From NCBI GenBank assembly GCA_900095095.1, contig FMBT01000243.1:1-31012 (forward strand): DNA of 31,012 nt, written 5' to 3'. Made by a program: the position numbers and the translations under genes. The notes beneath the pieces are model-generated. The model was not told where the DNA came from. It did not search any database and saw nothing but the letters and a program-made list of their open reading frames with translations. Numbering within the stretch: position 1 is the stretch's first letter; each line of letters starts with the position of its first letter. This document shows, one piece after another, positions 17,880 through 27,486 of the stretch. This stretch comes from Fragilariopsis cylindrus CCMP1102. Lineage: Eukaryota; Bacillariophyta; Bacillariophyceae; Bacillariales; Bacillariaceae.

Positions 17880-20574
17880 ATGGGAAAATCAAGATCGAAA
17901 CGTAAATCAAAAGACAAGTTGTCAGAAGAAAAGATATCACAACCGCAACAATTACCATCGACAACGATGACGGCATCGTTATCTCTTACGAACGGCGATA
18001 ACAATAACAGTGTTCACCTCCCACAAGCCATGCCTCAGCATCTTCCTCGTCCTTTTGGCGATAATTTTCTCAAGGACGAGTCCCCTTACCGAAAGTCCTT
18101 CCGGAAGCCCTTACCACGAGCTATGAGGGTTTCGTTTTCGACGATGCCGCTACGCTGATGTCTCAGCCGACCGCAATCAATAACGTTAAAGAAGATGTCG
18201 TCCAAAATTCTCTCGAAAGTATGTCAAGAGGCGGAATATTTAGAACTGATGTTACTCAACCTTTTGGTCTTGGAACTAAATGCGCCAAAACTTACGTTAC
18301 ACGATGTCTAGTTGGATCACCAGGAACAACATACAAATATTTGGGTCTTCGGATGTTCGCACATCCCTGGACGACGTCGACGACGACGGGTGAGGATAAT
18401 AACAACAATATAATATGAAACGAAACGACAATGAGCGTCGTGTCTGTCATACTGTTGTAACAAACGATGCACAAACTATTCAAGAGCTCGCTCTAGCCTT
18501 GACCAATCGAACGAAAAAACATTTGAGAGATTTAGATGAATCACGACGGCAACGACAGCCGATGTTTGGTACAAGGGGACGACCGGGCTTTGATATATGC
18601 TTAATCAATCGAATGGAATCGAGTTCGGATCTGAAACCGTATAATTTTAGTGGTGATAGTAGTACTAGTAGTAATGGCAAAAGCGGCAACAAAAATGGAG
18701 TCAAGACTACTGTCAGTTGGCACGCTGATTCGAGCTTAGAACATTTTTCATCAATTGCGGTTTATCAGACAATATTGGGATCCAGAAGGATGAAAGCAAT
18801 AATAACAGTAATGACAAACGCAAACGTCAAAGAACGGATTGCCAAAACAAAAAGCCGACGAAGAGGAGGAAGGGCAATGGTTGGTAGCTCTCCGCGTCGC
18901 TCATCACTCAGAGGGACCTCAAGCTTCACAACAACGACGACGGGGAACCAACACCGAAACGGCAACTGTCGAAGAAACGCCACCCATCGCCGTTAATCTG
19001 CCATCCGGATCATGCTACTACCTGTTGGACGATTTCAATCATCATCATCAGCATACTGTTCTTACGACCGGCAATACCTCTACAGTAAGGTACTCTTGTA
19101 CCTTTCGATTGTTAAGAGATTCACACAACATACAGGATTGGATAGATCGTGGCAAATCTGCAATCGGCAATTTCACAAAAAGGGCTCTCGGATATGGAGA
19201 TCTGAACAATTGCTCTTAACAGAAATCGAATCGGAATGGATACGACAATTTTATATACAAGGCACGGGACATCATCAGTTGTTATGGGAATCGTACTGGA
19301 AGGATCCGATACAAGAACTGCTATCATTTGGTCACGATTAGAGCATCGAACGGAACAAACGATAGAGTTGTTGCGAGCGGCGGCTGAGGGTAAATGTGGT
19401 GTGGGGATGAATACAGAAAAGGCTGCTGATAAACCAACGAAAGCGGAACGAAAGGCTCGAGATCGCCGAAAGAAGTCTCTCGCGTCAATTCGAGAACTCG
19501 TGTCTCGGATCAACGAAACTCCGAAGAAGATGGAGCAACTGCCTTCACGGAGCTGTATCAACCCATGGCAGAACTTTTGGAAGAGAGGGCTGAAATGAGA
19601 AGCAAGTGGGAGAAACGAGAAAAGGACCACGTCTTCCACGAGCTACCACTCGATTACAGGCCTATGAAAGTCCCATTTAAGTTTGAACGTACCATCGACG
19701 AAAATAATATCGGAAACGAATATGTTGCGACCTCCCCACTCCCAAATTCTCCCGACAAACTAAAAGAAATAGCCGCACAGCTTCTGCAACTCGGTAGAGC
19801 ATACCGAAATGGTGACGCGAAACAATTGCCACCTCCATGGAAGAAGGAAAAACCCAAACAGACGCATTAGCGGAAAGTGACTCGACAGTCGATGATCATT
19901 CCAAACCATTGGATTGGTCTGGTTGGAATGCTTGCGACCAATTATTTGGATTGGAACTACAACATCCGTGGGCTGCAGCGATAATTGATGGAAAGAAAGT
20001 GATTGAAACAAGATCATACAGTCTTCCTCCTTCTCTGATTGGGGGGACAAAGATTATGATAATTGAGTCTAGTAGTGGAAAGGCAGGAGTAAGTAGCTTG
20101 TGCAACCATGTGGATTTTTCTACTTCTAGCAGGAAGAAAGGAACTGGCAACAGCAAAGTCATCGGTTGGTGTACATTTACATCTGTGAAAACATATACTA
20201 CGAAACAAGAATTTCAAGCAGAGGAGAATCTGCATCTTGTCACTCCCGATAGCGGATATGGATGGAAAGATGATGGATCGACGGAAAAGGTATACGGTTG
20301 GATTGTTGGAGAACGGTACCGTTTTGACGAATCTTCGACTACTGACGAAGAAAACATTCCTTACGATTCTGGTGTACGGCGTTTTAGATCTCTCTTTCAA
20401 CTACACAAGAAGAAAAGTAAAGATGCATGTCCTCATACCAGCAACAAGAAAAATATCAACAAAAGAAATCTTGAGAGAAAAACAAACAGAATTCTAATGG
20501 AAAGAAAAGAAACGAGGGAGGTACTAGAAAATAAAGGACAGCAAAATTTTTATTCTACTTTTAAATCACTGTGA
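17880..20574 (+). CDS. FTO: FTO-like Fe(II)/2-oxoglutarate RNA demethylase, with C-terminal ASCH domain (frame-broken)
   Basis: The start is MGKSRSKRKSKDK, a basic nuclear-type N-terminus. FTO blocks follow in order: YEGFVFDDAATL, LVGSPGTTYKYLGLRMFAHPW, NRTKKHLRDLDE, VSWHADSSLEHFSSIAVYQ, LPSGSCYYLLDDFNHHHQHT, STVRYSCTFRLL, EIESEWIRQFYIQG and the C-terminal helical part ELYQPMAELLEERAEMRSKW. The iron ligands (His and Asp of WHAD, His of HQHT) and the 2-oxoglutarate arginines (VRYS, TFR) are all present. Human FTO removes m6A/m6Am, and the family is known from vertebrates and marine algae. The pieces lie in successive frames (0,2,1,0,2,1,0,2,1), and every switch equals one missing base. I tested the best GT-AG candidate (18390-18435) and its phase does not fit. 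Intact catalytic residues argue against an old pseudogene. Confidence 0.85.
19837..20574 (+). CDS. ASCH domain (C-terminal part of the FTO-like gene, or an overlapping gene)
   Basis: This 245-codon frame carries LFGLELQHPWAAAIIDGKKV followed by ETRSYSLP, the typical ASCH start (x-Q-x-P-W-A ... G-K-K ... E-x-R). VIGWCTFTSVKTYTTKQEF and the closing VYGWIVGERYRF follow. ASCH belongs to the PUA-like fold and is linked to RNA binding; one bacterial member hydrolyses N4-acetylcytidine. The last part is Lys-rich. Its ATG at 19837 lies inside the end of the FTO coding frame (FTO frame stop at 19868-19870), a 34-base overlap that would be odd for two separate eukaryotic genes. One missing base near 19840-19860 would join the two parts into one protein, which I think is the likelier reading. 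Confidence 0.75.
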   Translation: MEEGKTQTDALAESDSTVDDHSKPLDWSGWNACDQLFGLELQHPWAAAIIDGKKVIETRSYSLPPSLIGGTKIMIIESSSGKAGVSSLCNHVDFSTSSRKKGTGNSKVIGWCTFTSVKTYTTKQEFQAEENLHLVTPDSGYGWKDDGSTEKVYGWIVGERYRFDESSTTDEENIPYDSGVRRFRSLFQLHKKKSKDACPHTSNKKNINKRNLERKTNRILMERKETREVLENKGQQNFYSTFKSL

Positions 20575-21529
20575 AAAAATAACAATTGACAACTGCAATA
20601 GAAGACTTTAATAGAAAATACTTGATCAGTGGATCCTATTTACTTTTGTGTTTAATTATTCTGTCGTTAGCTGTTGTTGTGTTTATTCTACAAGTCGTAC
20701 TATTTGTAGAACGCGTCTTATCACTACTGAGATCTAAACGGTATGTACTCCCTCCACCTCTCACACCAAGTCAATATGTTCTATTTATCTAGTGTAATAA
20801 CTACCACCGGTAACTTACTTCGTCTTTGCTTTGATGCTTTTTTGCTGAGTTCATACTACAACATACAAATTTTTATGATGTACATTATTGTACCTCATAA
20901 AAGTATGATGATGTCATGATGATGTCATCATTCTTCTTTGAAGCTGAGTTGCGTTAAGTATCAAAACTACGCGACCATTAGCCACGGGCAAAATTTCGAA
21001 GTGTGAACGGAGAAAGAATTTATTGTTCCACACGACGTACAGTATTTATTTTAAGGTAAATTCTGCTGCTTGCACTTTGCTCGCACGATCTAATCAGAAT
21101 TTAAGAAAATTAGAAATAGCACAAAGAATTATGAACTATTGAATAAAGAATTTCGGCAATTCAATGCATCACGGGGGCAATTGGCAAACAATTTGGCAGA
21201 GTTTATTGGCATGCCACAATTCTTTGCGCTGTGTGATAATTCTTTGTGCTGGGTGAAGAGGAGAATAAAATTTTATTGAACCAGTCACCAAGAAGAACGT
21301 CCCAACGAATCAAATCTGAGCAATTTGCGATAGGCGACGTCGTCATAGTAGTGAATCAATCCAGCTGTCAGCGACACAATTGAGCATTTGTTTTTGAATT
21401 TGTATGAGAAGACCCTGCATCATTGTACAAACAATACGTACAAATAAATACAGTCGTGAATTATAGTAAAGATACAATTTACTACCGTACCACATTAACA
21501 TTAACGCAACACCCCAAGCAAGTTGAGGA
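20575..21529. other. Intergenic between the FTO-ASCH gene and the isochorismatase-like gene
   Basis: This is about 950 bp without a supported gene. A 68-codon hydrophobic frame at 20586-20792 begins with TTG and has no ATG. A small inverted repeat at 21118-21250 is listed separately, and a 'gatgatgtcat' repeat lies near 20908-20930. Confidence 0.5.
21118..21250. repeat. 133-bp segment with perfect 15-bp inverted ends
   Basis: agcacaaagaattat at 21118-21132 is the exact reverse complement of 21236-21250. A related aattctttgcgctg lies at about 21218. It may be a tiny MITE remnant or a cruciform. No target-site duplication is clear. Confidence 0.5.
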
Positions 21530-22886
21530 ATGAATAATAATACGATTAAGAATACGAATACGAATACGAATACGAATACGAATACGAATATGAGTGCTCA
21601 GGAACGACATACGCTGAATAATGACGAGGAAAAAAAACGAAATTCCTCATCGTCGATACAAGAAGAGTCATCACTGACGAAAGCAACAACTCGACCATCG
21701 CGAGTGCCACCAAATTCTTCGCCATCGCCACAAACACAAACACAACGACGATACGAAGAATTGAAAATTATGGACGGTCCCTTATACAAGTGGCCGCAGT
21801 CAGAAGCGGCAGCGACAAATAATAATAATTATCCATCATCGTCACCATCAACGAATCATGGTTGTGACGATAACTCTTACAATATGCATCAATCAACGCC
21901 GTCGACATGGACGACTCCATCTCCATTACCTGCTGAAACAACTGCATTGTTGATTGTAGATGTACAACCAGAATATTGGTCGAATTGTCTGGCTGTTAGA
22001 AAAGATTTTCCTGATTTTCCAGAACATTTACGTAAAACAATTAAAATATGTCGTCAACGTAGAGCAAAGATAATCTGGGTCCGTGCTGATTATCAACACA
22101 AACATAGTCCATGGCTGTCACAATTTGAAAGGATTCGTGGTGAACGTAATTTAGGTGAAGTTCCATGTGATCCAACATCACCTGAATTTAATTGGGAGGA
22201 ATTTGCTACACCTGAGGGGGGAGAAGTGATCATTGCTAAGTCTAGTTGGTCCAGTACAAGTAATACAGCATTGGTTGATATATTAAATGTTGCATGTATT
22301 GAAAATGTCTTAGTTTGTGGATTAATCACATCAGTTTGTGTACAACATTCTGCATTTGGCCTCTTTGAGGCTGGCTTCGAACATTGTTGGTGAAGATTCG
22401 TGTGCAGACAGATCTCGATTTCGACACGAGGCTGCATTGGCATTATATGGTGATTATATGTATGAACTTGTTACAAGTAATGATCTTGAATCGAAGAGTA
22501 CAGGGTTGATCCCTGCAGAACCAGTTTGGATCGTATTAGATGCAGAAACTAATATGGTACGAGCTAATTCATTTCCAAGACAAGTTACTACAACAACAAC
22601 TACCGCTATTACTAATAGTAATAAAACAAGTACGAGTACAATTAGTAGTATGGCGGCCTCCTCATCCAGTGCTAGTTTTATTACCAACAATGTTAGTTTT
22701 GGCAACGATGATGAAGATGACGAAGAAGGAACAACAGATTCTGATGATACACTCATGATGTATAAAAACGATGAAGGAGATACATCAGCAACTATGGATT
22801 CTATTCGTAGCCATCGTGAAGCATTACAAGCAGTGGACAATCTAGTTTCATTCTTGATGTACCCAACCAATATTGATATTAAATGA
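21530..22886 (+). CDS. Isochorismatase-like cysteine hydrolase (one frame break)
   Basis: The start is ATG at 21530. An alternative in-frame ATG (MSAQERH) is at 21590, after a run of (aatacg) repeats encoding Asn-Thr. A low-complexity N-terminus of about 140 residues precedes the domain. The cysteine-hydrolase triad is visible: Asp in ALLIVDVQPEYW, Lys in VIIAKSSWSST, Cys in GLITSVCVQHSA. The frame stops after EAGFEHCW at 22393, but the family's next block (VGEDSCADRSRFRHEAALAL) continues in the neighbouring frame, so there is one extra or two missing bases near 22385-22392. The tail is Thr/Ser-rich and then Asp/Glu-rich, ending HREALQAVDNLVSFLMYP. Family members cleave amide or ether-type small substrates (nicotinamide, isochorismate, peroxyureidoacrylate). 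The substrate here cannot be inferred. Confidence 0.85.
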
Positions 22887-23748
22887 TGATAAACAAAAAC
22901 AAATGGAAGTTTATTCAACTAAGGAAAGAGATATATAAAAAATGTATATATTATGTTGGGGTTTTCCTATCCTTCTACTCTTCGTTGGTATTCTTCATTT
23001 GTTTATTCATAGAAATTTTATTGACAACTTCTTATCAGCATCAGCAACAGAAGTTATTTATCTAAGTATCAGAAATAATAATAATAAACTAAAGTAAATT
23101 TATTGTACATAAAAGTTTGTTTCATGTACAGTATTATTATCAGTTGTGTAGAAGAGACATGAAGGAATGACAGTAAAATAGGCACAGTCTGCTTAATGTC
23201 TTTGGATCCCTCAATATCTTTTGGTTGTCTGTATAGAGCACACATTGGACTAACTCTTGAATGTGAAAAAATAACTTTTAAAAATTGTATTGAAGACAGT
23301 TCATAACACTCTACACTGCGCTGCCCGATCCAGTAGATAAATCAGATTATATCATGGTATGTTGTTTGTTAGCTGTGTTCTAGCATTAATTGATCTGCTG
23401 TCAATCTCTCTTTCCAAAGACGTGAGGGTGAGGGTGAGGGTAAGTGTTTGATTTACCACTAGCTAGACAGGAAGCATATTCATATGCTGTGAAAAAAATA
23501 GGTATAATAGATACTTTTCGGACGACTGACGTACGAGTAGACGCGGATTTGTTTGCTTTTCGACGACGACACATCATGCATTTCCCACTTTTGAATAAAA
23601 ATGAATCTTATAACTTACATAATCGATGATTGGCAGGTACCGTAATAGTAGTGTAAAGAGTAGTAAAGTGAGTTGACGAGACCACGAATATTGTTGATTG
23701 TGAAAGGAAAGTTATACTTGAAAAAGAAAAGGAAATAGAGACGAAAAA
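22887..23748. other. Intergenic before the METTL5-like gene
   Basis: No gene is supported. A short (gtgagg)n run lies at about 23422-23440. Small hydrophobic or basic frames here lack homology. Confidence 0.5.
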
Positions 23749-25003
23749 ATGAGAGTTAAACACTTAGAAGCATCATTGTCGTGCCTACAACGGGAATTTG
23801 ACGACCCAAAAATTGATCTTGAGCAGTATCCAACTTGTCCTGAGCTAGCAGCATCTATTATGGACATGGCTATCAAACGCGGTGACATTGGGAATCCTGG
23901 ACAAAGCTGTTTGGATCTTGGATGTGGTACGGGTATGTTAACGGTAGCCGCAGCTTTTGTCATAGAGGAGGGTGAATTTGTTTACGGAGTCGATTGCGAT
24001 GATGATGCCCTAACGATAGCCCAGAGCAACGTCGAACATGTAGAACTTGAAGATTGTGTGAAATTCCTTCAAGCCAAGGTACGGATGAAAGAAGCGAATC
24101 TAGATGAGAATGTTGACAACAAAAATGTAGGAGGCCCTCACAAAAAGCGTGGGGGACGGAATGGTCGTGGTGGTGGTCGTGGTCGTGGTGGACGGGGTCG
24201 TGGCGGTGGTGCTCATAATGCGGCCTCCTCGACGAAGTCCCGGTTGATATACGATAAAGAAGATGGTGTTCCATTGGCAGATAAATGTGTTGAGTGAGTA
24301 TAATAGCAACACAAGTTGTCACATATCAATGTTTTATCGTTATTATTATCGTACTAATGGATGTTCCCGTTGCTATTTTACTTATTCGATTCTGTTCACG
24401 AAATTCATCGAACGTCACAACATAATAAAATCTTATATTAAATAATTACAACAACAATGACAATAGAACGGTCTTCACGAATCCACCCTTCGGAACGAAA
24501 AATAATGCGGTATTGATGTACAATTTATGAGGACGGCTACAAGGTTAGCAAAACGAGCGGTCTAGTGAGTTATATTCCATTTTGATTTCTATTTCTACCA
24601 TATACCATGACTTTCTCTATTTTTCCAAATACTCAGTGGGATTTTATTCTTATAATTTTCATTACTATCTTTTATTCTTAAGTTCATTCCACAAGCGAAG
24701 CACAAGAGACTTTTTACTAAAAACAATCAGAGACGATTGGGGTTTTACAGAAAGTGAGGTGGTGGCTGAAATGAGTTTTGATATCCCAAATTCGTACAAA
24801 TTCCATAAATCCAAGACGAAAGATATGAGGTAGATCTTATTCGTATATGCGTTGTTAACCGTAATGATGATGATAATGCTGTTGATGTTACGGTTGGTGA
24901 TACTATTGAAGAGGGTTCCGGGTGTTGTAATGATGGCGTAAGTGGCGGCGAAAACATAAAGGAAAATCAAGAAGAAGAAGGGGGAACACCCAAAGAAATA
25001 TGA
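23749..25003 (+). CDS. METTL5: METTL5-like 18S rRNA m6A methyltransferase, three exons
   Basis: Exons are 23749-24293, 24467-24564 and 24683-25003. The N-terminus MRVKHLEASLSCLQ ... DLEQYPTCPELAASIM matches METTL5 (LEQYPT block). The SAM site is LDLGCGTGML (residues 55-64) and GVDCDDDALTIAQSN follows. The catalytic NPPFGTKNN sits at the start of exon 2. The C-terminal FDIPNSYKFHKSKTKDM is the family's PASYKFHKKK block. In animals the enzyme, with TRMT112, makes one m6A in 18S rRNA in the decoding region. Unusual here is an RGG/GRG-rich insertion at residues 133-154 before the catalytic motif. There are two frame breaks: one missing G near 24508 (NNA then GIDVQFM) and one missing G near 24829 (KDM then EVDLIR). 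Both restore family sequence. An acidic tail ends at the stop at 25001. Confidence 0.88.
24294..24466 (+). other. METTL5 intron 1
   Basis: The intron is 173 bp with donor GTGAGT and acceptor caatAG. It splits a GA|A codon just before the NPPF motif, giving VE-TVFTNPPFG. The homology on both sides decides the splice sites. Confidence 0.85.
24565..24682 (+). other. METTL5 intron 2
   Basis: The intron is 118 bp with donor GTGAGT and acceptor cttaAG. It joins AVY to SFHKRSTRDF, matching the family's AVYSLHKSSTRE block. The phase (TA|T) is as expected. Confidence 0.85.
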
Positions 25004-25371
25004 CGATGTACCCCCAAGTAGGCCGAGCCACATACTGCTATAATCAGGAATATCCATACGACTATTTGTCTATAGATGATGAAAATATACGTAATTTTTC
25101 TTTAAAAGATAAACTACAACTTACTTTATAGTATGCCCCCCTCAAGAGAAATAGTCGCCACCGATTCCTACTTCTGTTGCAGCATTATTAGCCCCTTTTT
25201 GAACATTCGTGAACATCATTTCATCAATTATTTTATTCGTCTTCCTCTCTCAATATCCCATCATATTATGCATTCAGAGAAGATTTACCACCCACCTTAT
25301 ATGTAATTAATGCAAGGATGTTTCCGAAGAGATTGTTAACTCGTCATCGTCATAATGGTTTATTCCAGTAT
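25004..25371. other. Intergenic between convergent METTL5-like and HMG-box genes
   Basis: This is about 370 bp between two convergent 3' ends. No further feature is seen. Confidence 0.5.
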
Positions 25372-27486
25372 CTAAAGTTTTGTCTCGTCGTCATTGCATG
25401 TGGTACCTGCCTCGTCACTCCGCTGCGACGAATTACTTGACGATGATTTTTCGTCGCTTTTGTCTTCGTCGTCATCGTTTTGCTCATCATCTCCCACCCC
25501 TTCCTTCGCTTGAGTCGACGGGATCACTGTTACCTCTTCCACCGTGGGTGCACACTGCACTGCCTCAAACTTTTCCTCGCTAAAACCCTCGATGGATTTC
25601 CAGGGATCTTGCTGGGAAAGAACAGTAGACAAAGATGAGGAACGAGTCTTATTTCTCTGAATCCCGTGAGTAGTATCACCTCCTTCATCTTGTGGGTGTC
25701 TATTTGTCGTAGTAGATGTTGATCTTCCGGGTAGTTTCTGGTTCAAGTTTCCATCACCAGTCAAGCGTCGGTTCGGTTCGTTGTCGTCGTTACCCCCATC
25801 ACCATCACCAGCCGTTGCTTCATCCTGAATGTCGGTGTTCCTCTCAAACCAAGTACCCACCGCGGGAGACAACGATAGTGAAGGTCCGCTGATCGTTAGT
25901 CTTTGCGCATATTCCTCGTTGAAAGGCACCCCAGCTCCACTTATAGCAGTCATTCTTAGCATTGCCTGTGTCTGTTCTAGAGACTGTGATTTACCAGACC
26001 AAGAATTTCGTCTATCCGCAAACATAGTTTCGCCGAGTTGCTGCTGCTGCTGCTGGAGCTGTTGCTGTAGCTGTTGTTGCTCATGCTGTTGCTGCTGTCG
26101 TTGCTGCTGTTGTAGCTGTTGCTGTGTGCTGTAGCTGTAGCTGCTGATCGTTCCCACTCAATAGAAGTGGGTCGAAATTATGATTGTGGAGGCGATGAAA
26201 TCGATTAGCGTGTTGTCGACTTGTATTATTTGTATTAGAAACCAAACCAGCTCTATCGTTGGGCGCTACTGGGAATTGATGAGGTTGACGACCGGGATAG
26301 TTATCAATTGAAGTACCGAGCACATTAGCCATTAAATTACGTGGATTCCTCGTCAAGTTGTTCTCGAGATTATCACCACCGCCGCTAAAGCCACCACCAC
26401 TGTTCCCGGTACCAGCACTCACAAATGGTAAAAGATATTGATTCTCATACTGTTGACGAAGTTGAGACGAATGCACTTCCATTGAATTAGTATAAGCAGC
26501 AATGTTGTTAACAGCAGTATCATTTTGATTCTGCTCTCGAATGATAGCATTAGTAAATTCCGATAGTTGCATTCTGGTCGTATCTGATAGAGTGGGTATA
26601 TCCATTGAATCGGAGAAGTTGCTAGAAGCATTAGAATGAATCGATGACTGGAAAAGACCTCCTATATCATGAGCATTTATGGACTGCTGCAAGTTATTGA
26701 TAAATTGATTATTTTCGACCCGGGCTCCTCCGCCAATCTCTCGTTGTTGTCCTTGTCGTGGTGATGCGACTGTAGGTATTCCTATAGCGTAATCAATCCC
26801 TGTTTTTTTTGTAGTGGGTGCTGGGGCTTCTTTTAATTTAGCTGATTTTTCTATCTTTTCTTTCTTCTCCTTTGCTCGCCAAACCACCATTTCTTTAGCG
26901 TATCGTTCTTTGTCAACGGCAGCTATTGTCTCGTATGGAACCCTTTCTTGTGCGTCCAGAATTTTCCATTCCGTTGCGATGGTTCGTGCTAAATTTGCGA
27001 AGCCTACGCCTGTTGATTTTTTCTTTGAAGACCTTCGACGTGTCCTCTTTGATCCTTCTTCTTGTGCTTATTGTCACTACTGCTTGTACCTTCAGCTGCT
27101 AGCATAATAGCTTCTCTTCGGGCTTTGAAAAATAGATTGTAAGCCGACAAAGGACGCTTTGGCATATCTATAGGAAAGGAAAGGATGACGGGTGCAAGAA
27201 ATTCAAGTAAGAAGGATGCAATAATATAACCTAAACATACTATACTCGACTAACGTTGGTAGACTACTTTACCTGGTGGTTTCTTCCAAGGAATGAGAGG
27301 TGACTTTCTTTTTCGTTTCTTTTTTTCCGTGTCTATTGCTGTAACATCATCCTTAGTATGTACATCATTCTTTTGAACCTTTACGATCTCCTCTCTTCCT
27401 TCTGTATTATTATTTTCGGTGTGCATCGTCTTAATTTCGGTACCATTATCTCGCTGCATGTTTTTATTTTTGTTGTTAATATTCAT
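25372..27486 (-). CDS. HMG-box protein with polyglutamine region (two exons, frame-broken)
   Basis: Exon 1 is 27486-27273 and exon 2 is 27167-25372. Exon 1 is Lys/Arg-rich and ends KSPLIPWKKPP. Exon 2 opens with the HMG box: DMPKRPLSAYNLFFKARREA, then, after an inserted Ser/Lys-rich stretch, GVGFANLARTIATEWKILD and VPYETIAAVDKERYAKEMVV followed by WRAKEKK. The HMG box bends DNA and is common in diatom regulators. The insertion of about 30 residues between the first helix and the rest is unusual. The remainder is Asn/Ser/Gly-rich, with a CAG-type polyQ tract at about 26038-26140 and an acidic Ser-rich end. One missing G near 27064 breaks the box, and a second break (+1 or -2) lies near 26150-26160 before the polyQ tract. 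I infer a nuclear transcription factor or chromatin protein. Confidence 0.8.
26038..26140 (-). repeat. CAG/CAA repeat encoding polyglutamine
   Basis: On the plus strand this is a run of ctg/ttg units. On the minus strand in the main frame it reads mostly Gln. The other two frames read Ser or Ala, which is why a frame break here does not stop translation at once. Confidence 0.85.
27168..27272 (-). other. HMG-box gene intron
   Basis: The intron is 105 bp on the minus strand with donor GTAAAG and acceptor ctatAG. It joins KKPP-D to MPKRPLSAYN, a phase 1 junction that gives continuous HMG-box sequence. Confidence 0.85.

Noticed and set aside
18390..18435. Possible short intron in the FTO-like gene (donor GTGAGG, acceptor atgAG)
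   Set aside because: The phase on the two sides does not match the frames that carry FTO homology, and 46 bp is very short. A single missing base explains the switch better.
20586..20792. 68-codon hydrophobic frame just after the ASCH domain
   Set aside because: It starts with TTG and contains no ATG. It looks membrane-like only because of its AT-rich, T-rich sequence.
23422..23440. Telomere-like (gtgagg)n run
   Set aside because: There are only about three units, they do not match the TTAGGG type, and they are flanked by ordinary sequence.
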